DNA of 64,000 bases from Streptosporangium pseudovulgare (GTDB taxonomy: Bacteria > Actinomycetota > Actinomycetes > Streptosporangiales > Streptosporangiaceae): positions 655,363 to 719,362 of the forward strand of contig NZ_BMQJ01000002.1 of NCBI RefSeq assembly GCF_014648055.1, read 5' to 3'. The notes under the pieces are model-generated. The model had not been told where the DNA came from, did not search any database, and saw nothing but the letters and a program-made list of their open reading frames with translations. Below, piece after piece: positions 1-8,282 of the stretch. Position numbers and translations under genes: made by a program. Each line of letters begins with the position of its first letter. The first letter of the stretch is position 1.

Positions 1-882
1 GGCGCGGACGTCCACCGGGAGCACCTCGCCGTCGGTGGCGAGCTGCTCCTCGGCGAACAGGCCGGCCTCGATGCGCTTGGCCAGCTCCACCTCCTGCTCG
101 GCGTTGAGCAGGGGGACCTTGCCGATCTGCTTGAGGTAGTCCTTGACCGGGTCGGCGGTGGCGCCGGCGGCGGCGACCTGCGGCACCGGGGCGTCGTCGT
201 CGTCATCGGAGAGGATGAGGACCTCGTCCTCGTTCTGCCCGAGGGTCTCACCCTTGGGCTCCTCGGTCTCGGCCTCGACCTCGGGCTCGGCGTCGCCCTC
301 CGCCTCGACCTCGACCTCGACTTCCTCGACCTCCAGGTCGAAGTCCTCGATCTCGACGTCCTCAAGGTCGATGACCTCGTCGTCCTCGGCGCCGGCGGCC
401 TTGGGCTTCGGCTCGGGCTTGGGCGTGACCACCTCGGCGGTGGGCCGCTTGGGCTGCGCGGGCACGGGCTTCTTAGCCGCGGCAGCGGCCTTCTTGGCCG
501 GCGGCGCGGGCTTCTTGGCCGCGGGAGCGGGCTCGGAGCCGCTGACGACCGCGGTGACGGTCTCCGGCTGCTCCTTGGCCGCGGCGGCGGTCTTGGTCTT
601 CTTGACGGGGGCGGGGGCGGCGGGGGTACGGCGCTTGGCCGGAGTCCGGGACTTCTTGGGAGCCTTGGAGTCCTCAGCAGTCAACCGTACGGTGATGCCC
701 TCTTTGCTGAGGTTGCGCAGGATCCCAGCGACCTGCGCCATCGGAATGTCCGCTTCCTCGACGGCCTTGCGGACATCCTCGGACTCGAGGAACCCCTGCG
801 AGCGTCCCCGCTCCATCAGCTGCTGAATGACGGGCTCGTTCAGCTCGGATGGCTTCGAGCGAGTCGAACTTGCAGGCGACAC
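1..882 (-). CDS. hrdB: Principal RNA polymerase sigma factor (RpoD/HrdB), N-terminal part, cut by window edge
   Basis: Directs RNA polymerase to housekeeping promoters. Only the first 294 codons are present; regions 2-4 lie beyond position 1. Visible parts are a sigma region 1.1-like start ([12 protein letters not shown], then a helical stretch ending [14 protein letters not shown]), a long disordered Ala/Lys/Pro-rich arm (about residues 70-140), a very acidic arm (about 145-235), and the beginning of region 1.2 ([29 protein letters not shown] split over the last 50 residues). The basic-then-acidic arm is typical of actinobacterial HrdB/SigA proteins. Start GTG at 882 is chosen because GAGAGG sits five bases upstream; an in-frame GTG at 888 overlaps that ribosome site. 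No good promoter could be assigned in 883-1123, although a TTGACA is present on the minus strand near 990. Confidence 0.93.
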   Translation of the reverse strand, partial: MSPASSTRSKPSELNEPVIQQLMERGRSQGFLESEDVRKAVEEADIPMAQVAGILRNLSKEGITVRLTAEDSKAPKKSRTPAKRRTPAAPAPVKKTKTAAAAKEQPETVTAVVSGSEPAPAAKKPAPPAKKAAAAAKKPVPAQPKRPTAEVVTPKPEPKPKAAGAEDDEVIDLEDVEIEDFDLEVEEVEVEVEAEGDAEPEVEAETEEPKGETLGQNEDEVLILSDDDDDAPVPQVAAAGATADPVKDYLKQIGKVPLLNAEQEVELAKRIEAGLFAEEQLATDGEVLPVDVRA

Positions 883-1123
883 GAACACCTCTCGAAGGAA
901 AGCGTGACGAGAATGGACCCAGATGCCCGCTAGGGGCGAATACCTCTAGTTGTGCTGGACGAGGCCGCGCGAACCGCGACGCACCTGTCAAGCATTGTGA
1001 CATGACACCGTGATCCATACGGCCGCCTCCTGGCGGTTGTCCTCCACCCTAGGCCGACCAAGAGAGTAGTGCGTACGTAAGCGCGCCACCGATACCCGAA
1101 AGCAACCGTTATGACTGTTTCAT

Positions 1124-3217
1124 TCAGTCACTCTTCGTGGCGGGCGGGACGTGGATCGCCAGCACCGTGACGTCGTCATCCTGCTCATATCCCGCCAACA
1201 TGCGATCAACGAGGAAGTCGAGCAACATGTGAGGACTTCCCACGACCTCAGGAGGCGCCTCGGTCACGACGGAGCACAGATCGGCGAGTCCCGCGTCCAG
1301 TCCGCGCTTGCGGTTCTCCACCAGGCCGTCGGAGTACAGGACCGCGGTGTGCCCGGGCGGCACGCAGAACCGGAACTGCCTGCGGCTCGTCGGCCAGCCG
1401 AGCGGGGTGCCCGGCTCTCCGTCGCACAGGATCGGCACGCCCTGGGGTGAGACCAGCAGGGGCGGCGGGTGGCCGGCCAGGGCCAGCGTGCCCTCTCCCG
1501 TGCCGGGTTCGACGACCATGTAGGCGAGGGTGGTGACCTGCTCCTCCTCCTCGGTCGCCTCGAACACCCGGTCCAGGCCGGTGAGGACGGCCGCGGGCGG
1601 CGGGTTGGTCAGCGCCAGGGCCCGCATGGCGTTGCGGATCCGGCCCATGCCGGCCGCGGCCTTGACGCCCTTGCCCATGACGTCGCCGACCACCGCCGCG
1701 ACCCTGCCGTCCTGCAGGACGAAGGCGTCGTACCAGTCGCCGCCGACCTGGACGTGGCGGCTGCCCGAACGGAACCGCTGGGCCAGCACCAGGCCCCGCA
1801 CCACCGGCAGACGGTCGGGCAGCAGGCTGCGCTGGAGCGTCTCGGCGGTGCGGTGCTCGCGCTCGAACAGCGTGGCGCGCTCGACGGCGAGCGCGCACTG
1901 GCCGGCCAGCGCCTCCAGGAAGACGCCGTCCTCCTGGGAGATCTTCTGGGGACGGGTGAAGGAGAACCGCAGGGCGCCGAGCGCGCGGCCGGCGGCCAGC
2001 AGCGGCAGCCCGACCCAGGCCCGCTCGTCGCTGTGCGCGATGAACCCGGAGATGATCTCCTCGTCGCCGCCGGCCTCGACGAGCTGGGCGCGCAGGCTCT
2101 CGGGGGACTCGGCGAAGACGGGGCGGCGGCTGTTGACGGCCATGGTCATCACGCTGGAGTGCGCCAGCGGGATCTCCTCGCCCGGCGCGCCGGGGACGTC
2201 GGGGATGCCGCCGTTGTTGACCAGCTTCAGGGCGGCCCGGTCGACGTCGAGCAGGGCCACCGCGGACCGGTCCGCCGCCACCGCCGTACGGCCCACGTCG
2301 ATGATGACCTGGACCACCTGCTCGACGGTGAGCGCCTCGGCGAGCATCGCGGTGGCGCCCTGGAGGCGGGCGGTGCGCAGCGCGGCGGCGCCGAGCTGGT
2401 CGGTGAGGCGGCCGCGCATCTCCTCGGCCTCGCGCTGCGGGGTGACGTCGGTGTTGGCGCCGACCCACTCGACCACCCGGCCGTGCCGGATGATGGGGAC
2501 CGCGCGCACCTCGAAGTGGCGGTAGCCGCTGGCTCGGGTGCGGACGCGGTAGCTCCACTCGAACATGGTCCGGCCGCGCAGCGCCTCGCGCCACGCCTCC
2601 TCGGTGTGCGAGCGGTCGTCGGGGTGGACGGCCTCCAGCCAGCCGTGGGCGAGGTACTCCTCCAGGCCCTGGCCGGTGATGGCCCGCCACTGCGGCGCGT
2701 CCTCCACGACGGTCCCGCTCGGCGAGGTGATCCACACGAGCTGCGACTGGGCCTCCACCAGCGAGCGGTAGCGCTCCTCACTGCGCCGGAGGTCCTCCTC
2801 GACCTGCCGGCTGCCGGTGACGTCCACCCCGACCAGGCAGACCGCGCGCAGCGCGTCCTTGTCGTCGTGGACCGGGGAGAAGGTCAGCGACCAGTGGCGG
2901 GTGCCGCCGTCGGCCGCGCGCACCCGGATCCGCTGGTCGGCCTCGACGTCGGTGCCCGCGACGACGCCGCGGACCGCGCTCTCCAGGAGCGCGGTGAGGT
3001 CGGCCGGGAGCAGCTCGCCCGGCGTCCGGCCGACCAGCCGCTCGGCGGGAAGGCCGACCACGTCGGCGAAGACCTCGTCCACCCGGTGGAAGCGGCCGTC
3101 GGGGCCGAAGAACGCGAAGGCGAAGGGCGACTGCGACAGCAGGCCATGGAGCAGTCCGGAGTCCGAGATGTCCACACCCGACTCCCGGGGACGGGGCACG
3201 GAGGTTTCGGCGCTCAT
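1124..3217 (-). CDS. PAS-PAS-GAF-PP2C (SpoIIE-type) serine phosphatase
   Basis: Predicted soluble multi-sensor phosphatase of about 697 residues that would dephosphorylate an anti-anti-sigma factor in a partner-switching pathway. Order of domains: PAS (about 20-125), second PAS with PAC-like extension (about 130-260, including YRSLVEAQSQLVWITSP and WVGANTDVT), GAF (about 290-450), SpoIIE/PP2C (about 460-690). Phosphatase landmarks are QRSLLPDRLP, GGDWYDAF, GDVMGKG, LAGHPPPLL, LYSDGLVE and the terminal DDVTVLAIH; metal-binding Asp residues fall in the GD and DD motifs. No histidine-kinase or RsbW-type ATPase domain is present. The start ATG at 3217 has GGAGG eight bases upstream and is preferred to an in-frame upstream start at 3259. 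It is monocistronic as far as can be seen; the substrate is unknown. Confidence 0.9.
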   Translation of the reverse strand: MSAETSVPRPRESGVDISDSGLLHGLLSQSPFAFAFFGPDGRFHRVDEVFADVVGLPAERLVGRTPGELLPADLTALLESAVRGVVAGTDVEADQRIRVRAADGGTRHWSLTFSPVHDDKDALRAVCLVGVDVTGSRQVEEDLRRSEERYRSLVEAQSQLVWITSPSGTVVEDAPQWRAITGQGLEEYLAHGWLEAVHPDDRSHTEEAWREALRGRTMFEWSYRVRTRASGYRHFEVRAVPIIRHGRVVEWVGANTDVTPQREAEEMRGRLTDQLGAAALRTARLQGATAMLAEALTVEQVVQVIIDVGRTAVAADRSAVALLDVDRAALKLVNNGGIPDVPGAPGEEIPLAHSSVMTMAVNSRRPVFAESPESLRAQLVEAGGDEEIISGFIAHSDERAWVGLPLLAAGRALGALRFSFTRPQKISQEDGVFLEALAGQCALAVERATLFEREHRTAETLQRSLLPDRLPVVRGLVLAQRFRSGSRHVQVGGDWYDAFVLQDGRVAAVVGDVMGKGVKAAAGMGRIRNAMRALALTNPPPAAVLTGLDRVFEATEEEEQVTTLAYMVVEPGTGEGTLALAGHPPPLLVSPQGVPILCDGEPGTPLGWPTSRRQFRFCVPPGHTAVLYSDGLVENRKRGLDAGLADLCSVVTEAPPEVVGSPHMLLDFLVDRMLAGYEQDDDVTVLAIHVPPATKSD

Positions 3218-3704
3218 GGTCGGCACCTCCGTCGCGTGCCAGGGTCTCCCACGAGGCACATCTCCAAACTTGCGAATCGGCGTATCGCAGCTCCGGGGGA
3301 CCGGATCTGCAGTACATCATCGGCGATGGGTGCGTGCGGACGGAAGCCCCGCCCAAGATGCGGCGAAGCGCGCATCCCGCGGCCCCTCCCCGGTCCGGGA
3401 CCGGAGCCCGCACGCTGACGCGCCGGGTTCCCAGCACGGGCATCGCCCGACCAGCATTCCGCCGAAGCCGAATGGTGGCGCCGTTCCCCTCCGCGTCCAC
3501 CTCCGTATGCCGCCAGGACCCTAGCAGGATCAAGCCGGACCGTCCCGACAACCGTCCACCTCGACCCCGCGCGCGCCCCGAACAAGATCAGGCTACTGAC
3601 TCAATCCCGATTTGGCTCCCTCTTCGGGGACATTCGCTTACTCCGCGATCCTGCAAATCTGTCAGAACCCGTGTCAACCCGAACATGCCGGACGGCATCG
3701 GGGG
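3218..3704. other. Intergenic region between divergent genes
   Basis: About 490 bases separate the phosphatase (minus) from the small helical protein (plus). I see no convincing gene here. It must hold the phosphatase promoter, but no clear hexamer pair could be assigned. The stretch around 3590-3690 is less G+C-rich than its surroundings. Confidence 0.5.
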
Positions 3705-3732
3705 TTGACACTCGCGCGATAAGCTGTGGAAT
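3705..3732 (+). promoter_or_regulatory. Sigma-70-type promoter for the small helical protein gene
   Basis: TTGACA (3705-3710), a 16-base spacer and TGGAAT (3727-3732) form a near-consensus housekeeping promoter. Transcription would start near 3739, leaving a leader of about 60 bases before the ATG at 3798. Read directly from the sequence; activity is inferred. Confidence 0.6.
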
Positions 3733-3797
3733 GAGAACGCACGTCCCCGTCGTCCGTCCGGGGGTTTGCCCCGGGAACCCGGAGGAATGCGACATAC

Positions 3798-4040
3798 ATG
3801 TCCGCTCTGGTCACCCGTCTCGCCGGCGGCGCAACGAAGCTCCACGATCCGGTGAGCGCCCGCCTGGCAGATGAGTTCCTCACCGTTCCCCTCGGCACCG
3901 TCAGCAGGTGCGTGGCCGACGTCCGCGCCTGCGCGGAGCATCTGGGGATCGACGCGACGCCCGAGGTGGTGGAACGCGTCGCCCGCGAGCATCTGCTCGC
4001 GCTCGTCAACTCCGCGCCGCCGCCCCGAAGTCCTCGGTAA
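3798..4040 (+). CDS. Small three-helix-type protein, function unknown
   Basis: An 80-residue protein with no signal peptide and no membrane segment. Residues 15-70 look like three amphipathic helices (ARLADEFLT, SRCVADVRACAEHLGI, PEVVERVAREHLLALV) joined by short turns, resembling the small three-helix-bundle dimerisation proteins common in actinomycetes. The C-terminus is Pro/Arg-rich. GGAGGA lies at 3781-3786, eleven bases before the ATG. It has its own consensus-like promoter, so it is probably expressed under ordinary growth. No partner can be named from context. Confidence 0.65.
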   Translation: MSALVTRLAGGATKLHDPVSARLADEFLTVPLGTVSRCVADVRACAEHLGIDATPEVVERVAREHLLALVNSAPPPRSPR

Positions 4041-4103
4041 CATCGAGATCACCGGAGCGCGTCCTACGCACCGTTTGGCCCGGGAATGCGAGAGGGTTGG
4101 GGC

Positions 4104-4166
4104 GTGAGCGAGCGAACCGATCAGCGCGGCGGCACCGGGATCCGGCGGATGGGGGAGGTCGCTTGA
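4104..4166 (+). CDS. Possible 20-codon upstream ORF coupled to the next gene
   Basis: GTG at 4104 follows GAGAGGG by about seven bases and encodes MSERTDQRGGTGIRRMGEVA. Its TGA (4164-4166) overlaps the TTG start of the downstream gene (4163) in a TTGA arrangement. This would give translational coupling to a gene with a weak start codon. It may equally be chance; no homologue is recognised. Confidence 0.3.
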   Translation: MSERTDQRGGTGIRRMGEVA

Positions 4167-5752
4167 GCCGGCGACACCGTCGAGACCCCCGGGAGAACCG
4201 TTCTCCTGACGAGGTTTTCTCCGAGATGCTGGTGGCCGCGCGCGAACTGCTGGCCGTACGCAGCCCTCTGGACGCCGAGCTCATGGTCTCCGACATGGTC
4301 GGGGCCTGGTGGGGGCGCCGCCTGAAGGGCGGCGACGCCGAGCAGGTCCTCGGCGAGGGACTGGTCGACTACGCCGCCAAGGCCGGCTCCCCCGCCGCGC
4401 TGACCCTGCTGATCGCGCTGGCCTATCTCGGCACCGCCCGCCAGGCCGCCAAGGCCGAGGGCGCGGCGCTGGCGCTCATCGAGCGCGACGTGGCCAGGCC
4501 CCGCTGGGCCGACCGGCTGGGCGCGGTCAAGCCCACCGGCTGCTACGTCTCCCGCGACGCCTACGGCGACCAGGACACCGTCGTGTGCACCTTCGGCTAC
4601 CGCGGGGCCGAGGCCGCCGAGGAGCCGCACGCGCTGGTCATGGTCGTCGACTACAACATGCGGGGCATCGCCCGCGACGCCTGGGTCTCCTCGCACGTCG
4701 ACAAGCTGCTGGAGCAGGCCAGGGCCGAGGCCGAGGCCAACCCGATGCTCCGGTTCGAGGAGATCGAGCCGCAGCAGGCGCGGGCGCTGCTGGAGTCGGC
4801 CATGAAGGCCACCGCCGAGTACGGCGACCGCAGGACGACCGCGCCGGTCAGCGACAGCTACAGCGCCTACCACGCCTTCGCCCGCTCCCGGATCAAGGCG
4901 TTGCCGCCCGGCCGCAAGCGCCCGGCCCCGCTGCACAGCGAGGCCCCCTACAGCCGCGACCGCCGGGCGATGCTCGCCGCGGAGTTCCTGTCCTCGGACG
5001 CGGCCGAGCACCTGTCGGACCCGTCGGCGGCCTCGCGGTGCGCCGACCACATCATCGACTACGGCTGCGACCAGGACTTCGGGCGTCCCCTGCGGGTCAG
5101 CCCGGCCAAGTGCGAGGCGTTCCTGCTCGACTGGCTGCCGCGCAAGGTGATGCTCAGCCCGGCCGAGCAGGAGGCGGTGCCGTACGTGCTCAGCGCCTGG
5201 GCGCGCTTCGCGGCCCGCCGGACCGGGCTGCCGGAGGAGGGCCTGCGCGCCACGCTGGACGGGATCTGGGAGGCGACGGGAAAGTTCGCCGAGGCCTACC
5301 GCGACCCGACCACCTTCGGCATCGACCGCGACCTGCTGGAGAGGCTGCTGCCGGACGGCGACCTGTCGGCGCTGGCCCGGCGCGTCTTCGCGTTCCCCTT
5401 CCTGCAGGGCACGCACGGCGAGATCAAGCTCGACCTGCTCAACCCGGCCGACGACGCCGACCGGCGGATCCTGCTGGAGATCGACCATGCGGACGAGCGG
5501 CGCCGGCCCGACCGCGACGAGCACCTCGCCTGGCACGAGGAGATCGCCGGCCGGCTGTGGGAGGGCGACCCCCCGCAGCTGTGGGAGGCCGCGCAGCGGC
5601 TGCTGGACCTGGGCCACGACCGGCACGACGTGCTGCACGTGCTGATGGAGATCGTCGAGCGGATCGGCGACGACCCGGAGGAGCTCGCCGTCGCCCTCGA
5701 CGACATCGCCGACATCCCCGACGAGCCGCCGGGTACGGGAAGGCCGTGGTGA
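4163..5752 (+). CDS. Conserved-looking hypothetical protein, about 529 residues
   Basis: No family is recognised. The protein is soluble, mostly helical and acidic toward both ends, without signal peptide or membrane helices. Residues about 40-100 form Ala/Leu-rich helices (ALTLLIALAYLGTARQAAKAEG); the middle has a more beta-like segment around CYVSRDAYGDQDTVVCTFGYRG and HALVMVVDYNMRG; the last 60 residues are rich in Asp/Glu. The start TTG 4163 is preferred because GGGGGAGG ends four bases upstream; the open frame continues further upstream but with Arg-rich shadow-like sequence. It overlaps the start of pxpA by a GTGA junction, so it is likely the first gene of the oxoprolinase operon, yet nothing in it suggests a role there. 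Confidence 0.75.
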   Translation: MSRRHRRDPRENRSPDEVFSEMLVAARELLAVRSPLDAELMVSDMVGAWWGRRLKGGDAEQVLGEGLVDYAAKAGSPAALTLLIALAYLGTARQAAKAEGAALALIERDVARPRWADRLGAVKPTGCYVSRDAYGDQDTVVCTFGYRGAEAAEEPHALVMVVDYNMRGIARDAWVSSHVDKLLEQARAEAEANPMLRFEEIEPQQARALLESAMKATAEYGDRRTTAPVSDSYSAYHAFARSRIKALPPGRKRPAPLHSEAPYSRDRRAMLAAEFLSSDAAEHLSDPSAASRCADHIIDYGCDQDFGRPLRVSPAKCEAFLLDWLPRKVMLSPAEQEAVPYVLSAWARFAARRTGLPEEGLRATLDGIWEATGKFAEAYRDPTTFGIDRDLLERLLPDGDLSALARRVFAFPFLQGTHGEIKLDLLNPADDADRRILLEIDHADERRRPDRDEHLAWHEEIAGRLWEGDPPQLWEAAQRLLDLGHDRHDVLHVLMEIVERIGDDPEELAVALDDIADIPDEPPGTGRPW

Positions 5753-6513
5753 CCGGCGTGGTGATCGACCTGAACGCCGACCTCGGCGAGGGGTTCGGCA
5801 TCTGGCCGCTGGGCGACGACATGGCCCTGCTGGACATCGTGACCAGCGCGAACATCGCCTGCGGCTTCCACGCCGGTGACCCCCGCACGATCCGCCGCAC
5901 CTGCGCGGCCGCGGCCGACCGGGGGGTGGCCATCGGCGCCCAGGTGTCCTACCACGACCTGGCCGGCTTCGGGCGGCGCGAGATGGAGGTCGACCCCGAG
6001 GAGCTGTGCTCCGAGGTGCTGTACCAGCTCGCCGCGGTGGACGGGATCGCCAGGGCGATGGGCGGCCGGGTCTCCTACGTCAAGCCGCACGGCGCGCTGT
6101 ACAACCGGATCTGCCGCGACAGCGGGCAGGCCGAGGCCGTCGTGGCGGCCGTGGCCGACTACGACCCGGGCCTGCCGGTGCTCACGCTGCCCGGCTCGGC
6201 CGTCCACGCCGTCGCGGCCCGCGCGGGCCTGGCCACCGTCACCGAGGCGTTCGCCGACCGTGCCTACACCCCGGCCGGAACGCTGGTCCCCCGCCGCTCC
6301 CCCGGCGCGGTGCTGCACGACCCCGCCGCGGTCGCGGCCCGCGCCGTGCGGATGGCGACGGCCGGGACGGTCACCGCGGCGGACGGCTCGGAGGTGGCGG
6401 TGGACGCCCGGTCCATCTGCGTGCACGGCGACACCCCCGGCGCGGTGGCGCTGGCGCGGGCCGTCCGCGAGGCGCTGGAGGCCGCCGGGGTGACGCTGCG
6501 GGCGTTCCGATGA
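5749..6513 (+). CDS. pxpA: 5-oxoprolinase subunit PxpA (LamB/YcsF family)
   Basis: Subunit A of the bacterial ATP-dependent 5-oxoprolinase, which with PxpB and PxpC opens 5-oxo-L-proline to glutamate. The 254-residue length fits the LamB/YcsF family. Signature stretches are DLNADLGEGFG near the N-terminus, ANIACGFHAGDP (residues about 36-47), the Asp/His residues of VSYHDLAGFGRR, VKPHGALYN and the late ICVHGDTPGAV; these match the metal-binding sugar-deacetylase-like fold. GTG 5749 overlaps the upstream stop (GTGA) and has GGGAAGG five bases before it; GTG at 5746, 5758 and 5761 are alternatives. The operon order pxpA-pxpB-pxpC is the standard one. Confidence 0.93.
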   Translation: MTGVVIDLNADLGEGFGIWPLGDDMALLDIVTSANIACGFHAGDPRTIRRTCAAAADRGVAIGAQVSYHDLAGFGRREMEVDPEELCSEVLYQLAAVDGIARAMGGRVSYVKPHGALYNRICRDSGQAEAVVAAVADYDPGLPVLTLPGSAVHAVAARAGLATVTEAFADRAYTPAGTLVPRRSPGAVLHDPAAVAARAVRMATAGTVTAADGSEVAVDARSICVHGDTPGAVALARAVREALEAAGVTLRAFR

Positions 6514-6596
6514 GGACTCCGCCGACGACGCGGTCCACCGGTGCGGGCGCGGAACGGGCACGGCCGGCCGGCCCGGCCCGCCGGAGGGCCGGATGA
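6510..6596 (+). CDS. Possible 28-residue bridging ORF between pxpA and pxpB
   Basis: The ATG at 6510 overlaps the pxpA stop (ATGA), and its own TGA (6594-6596) overlaps the pxpB start (ATGA at 6593). The peptide is Arg/Pro/Ala-rich with no recognisable fold. Its main interest is positional: ribosomes finishing pxpA could be handed to pxpB across the 79-base gap. It could be chance in high-G+C sequence. Confidence 0.3.
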   Translation: MRTPPTTRSTGAGAERARPAGPARRRAG

Positions 6597-7246
6597 CGTC
6601 CCGGCCGGGCTCCGGCGACCGGGCGGTGGTCCGCCGGGCCGGGGAGTCCGCCCTGCTGGTGGAGACCGGTTCGCTGGAGGTGTCCCACCGGCTGGACGCC
6701 CTGCTGCGGGAACGCCGCCCGGCTGGGGTGACCGAGATCGTGCCCGGTCCCGCCACCGTCCTCGTCGTCGCCCCGGGCGCCGACCCGGCCGCGCTGCGGG
6801 CCCGGCTGTCCCTGCTGCTCGGCACGGCGCGCGACGCCGCCCCGGCCCCCTCCGGCGCGCGCGGGACGGTGACGGTCCCGGTGGTCTACGACGGCCCCGA
6901 CCTCGCCGACGTGGCCGAGCTGAGCGGGCTGCCGGTCCGGGAGGTCGTCGAGCGGCACACCGGCGTGGAGCTGGTGGTGGGCTGGCTGGGGTTCGCCCCG
7001 GGTTTCGCCTACCTCACCGGACTGGACCCGGCGCTGCACGTGCCGCGTCTCTCCACGCCCCGGACCTCGGTGCCCGCCGGGGCGGTGGCGATCGCCGGCC
7101 CGTACTCGGCCGTCTACCCCGCGGCCTCGCCGGGCGGCTGGCGGCTGCTCGGCCGCTCCTCCCTTACCGTGTGGGACACGGCCGCCGACCCGCCCGCGCT
7201 GCTCACCCCCGGCACCCGGGTCCGCTTCCGGGCGGTGCGGGGATGA
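6593..7246 (+). CDS. pxpB: 5-oxoprolinase subunit PxpB (KipI family)
   Basis: Subunit B of 5-oxoprolinase, 217 residues, in the allophanate-hydrolase subunit 1/KipI family. Family landmarks are RRAGESALLVE at the N-terminus, the conserved VGWLGFAPGFAYLTGLDP block (about residues 127-144), VPRLSTPRTSVPAGAVAIAG split around residue 155, and SPGGWRLLGRS near the C-terminus. CCGGAGGG lies a few bases before the ATG. The stop overlaps the pxpC start by ATGA. Residues 80-95 form a short Pro/Ala-rich linker. KipI homologues of Bacillus inhibit a sporulation kinase, but the full pxpABC set here argues for the metabolic role. Confidence 0.93.
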   Translation: MTSRPGSGDRAVVRRAGESALLVETGSLEVSHRLDALLRERRPAGVTEIVPGPATVLVVAPGADPAALRARLSLLLGTARDAAPAPSGARGTVTVPVVYDGPDLADVAELSGLPVREVVERHTGVELVVGWLGFAPGFAYLTGLDPALHVPRLSTPRTSVPAGAVAIAGPYSAVYPAASPGGWRLLGRSSLTVWDTAADPPALLTPGTRVRFRAVRG

Positions 7247-8247
7247 ACCCGGAGGCGGACCCCGTCCTCCGCGTGGTCGAGGTGGTCGCGCCCGGCCCGT
7301 ACGCCACCGTGCAGGACCTGGGCCGCCCCGGCCACGGCCACCTCGGGGTGCCGTGCTCCGGCGCCGCGGACGCGCCGAGCCTGCGGCTGGCCAACCGGCT
7401 GGTCGGCAATCCCGAGGACGCCGCCGGGATCGAGCTGACCTTCGGCGGCGCCCGCCTGCGGTTCCCCGCCGGGGCCTGGGTCGCCGTCACCGGGGCGCCC
7501 TGCCCTCTCACGCTCCGCGTCCCCGAGGGCGCGGGCGGCTCCGGAGGCACGGGGCCCTCTGCGGTATCCCGGGGTTCCGGATCCCGGGATACCGGTTCCC
7601 CCGCCGCCGGATCCCGCCGGGACGCCGCGCGGGCCCCGGCGCGGCCCGGAGCGGCGGGGCCGTACGCGCCGGTGTGGGTGCCGTCCGGCGGCGAGCTGCG
7701 GGTGGGTGCGCCCACCGCGGGGCTGCGCACCTACGTCGCGGTCCGCGGCGGCCTCGACGTGCCGGCCGTCCTGGGCAGCCGCTCGACCGACGCGCTCTCC
7801 GGCCTGGGCCCGGCGCCGCTGGCCCCGGGACTGCGCCTGCCGCTGGGACCGGCCGCCGGCCTGCCGCCGATCGTCGTCGACGCCGCCCCGCCGCCTCCGA
7901 TCCCGCGGGGCGTGCTGCGGGTGCTTCCCGGCCCCCGCGACGACTGGTTCGCCCCGGACGCGCTGGAGGCGCTGTGCGCCGCGCCGTACCAGGTGAGCCG
8001 GCGCAGCAACCGGGTGGGCGTACGGCTGGCGGGGACGGCCCTGCGGCGCGTCCGCGACGGTGAGCTGCCCAGCGAGGGCATGGTGGCCGGGGCGGTGCAG
8101 GTGCCGCCGAGCGGCCAGCCGATCGTCTTCCTCGCCGACCATCCCCCGACCGGCGGCTACCCGGTCATCGCCGTCGTCGCCTCGGCCGACCTGGCGGTCG
8201 CCGCGCAGCTGCGCCCCGGGGACCCGGTCTGGTTCCGTCTCCGCTGA
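7243..8247 (+). CDS. pxpC: 5-oxoprolinase subunit PxpC (KipA/allophanate hydrolase subunit 2 family)
   Basis: Subunit C, 334 residues. VVAPGPYATVQDLGRPGHGHLGVPCSGAAD split over residues 13-42 is the family N-terminus, followed by LANRLVGNPEDAAGIELTFGG; the second half holds TYVAVRGGLDVP, LGSRSTD, QVSRRSNRVGVRL and SEGMVAGAVQVPPSGQPI. The ATG overlaps the pxpB stop. Odd feature: residues about 93-140 are an unusual Gly/Ser/Arg/Pro-rich insert between two core segments, carrying a perfect 12-bp inverted repeat in the DNA. Most relatives have only a short loop at that point, so this looks like a late expansion in a surface loop. Function of the subunit should be retained. Confidence 0.92.
   Translation: MNPEADPVLRVVEVVAPGPYATVQDLGRPGHGHLGVPCSGAADAPSLRLANRLVGNPEDAAGIELTFGGARLRFPAGAWVAVTGAPCPLTLRVPEGAGGSGGTGPSAVSRGSGSRDTGSPAAGSRRDAARAPARPGAAGPYAPVWVPSGGELRVGAPTAGLRTYVAVRGGLDVPAVLGSRSTDALSGLGPAPLAPGLRLPLGPAAGLPPIVVDAAPPPPIPRGVLRVLPGPRDDWFAPDALEALCAAPYQVSRRSNRVGVRLAGTALRRVRDGELPSEGMVAGAVQVPPSGQPIVFLADHPPTGGYPVIAVVASADLAVAAQLRPGDPVWFRLR
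7562..7594. repeat. 12-bp perfect inverted repeat inside the pxpC insert
   Basis: The arms CGGTATCCCGGG (7562-7573) and CCCGGGATACCG (7583-7594) are separated by nine bases. It lies within the low-complexity insert of pxpC, and a related GGATCCCG motif recurs just downstream. In mRNA it would be a very stable hairpin in mid-gene. Confidence 0.7.
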
Positions 8248-8248
8248 C

Positions 8249-8275
8249 CCTTTATCGTCATACCGACGATAAAGG
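8249..8275. promoter_or_regulatory. Perfect 11-bp palindromic operator before pnuC-nadR
   Basis: CCTTTATCGTC (8249-8259), a five-base centre and GACGATAAAGG (8265-8275) form a perfect dyad in the 35 bases between the pxpC stop and the pnuC start. The right arm contains the AAAGGAG ribosome site, so a bound repressor, or the hairpin itself in RNA, would block pnuC. Position in front of an NAD-precursor uptake operon suggests an NAD-homeostasis repressor (NrtR-type or the NadR product itself); that identity is inference. The motif is A+T-rich compared with its surroundings. Confidence 0.75.
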
Positions 8276-8282
8276 AGAGCGC

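Noticed and set aside
1469-3418. Long open frame on the plus strand opposite the phosphatase
   Set aside because: Its translation is Arg/Gly/Ala/His-rich without family motifs, and the minus strand has a convincing PAS-PAS-GAF-PP2C protein. It is a G+C-driven shadow.
3908-4162. 85 extra N-terminal residues for the unknown protein at 4163
   Set aside because: The extension overlaps the small helical protein gene in another frame and is Arg-rich; the TTG at 4163 has a clear ribosome site.
4121-5638. 505-codon minus-strand frame opposite the unknown gene
   Set aside because: Composition (Val/Gly/Arg/Gln-rich, no hydrophobic pattern) is typical of antisense frames in high-G+C genes; the plus-strand protein is far more natural and fits the operon.
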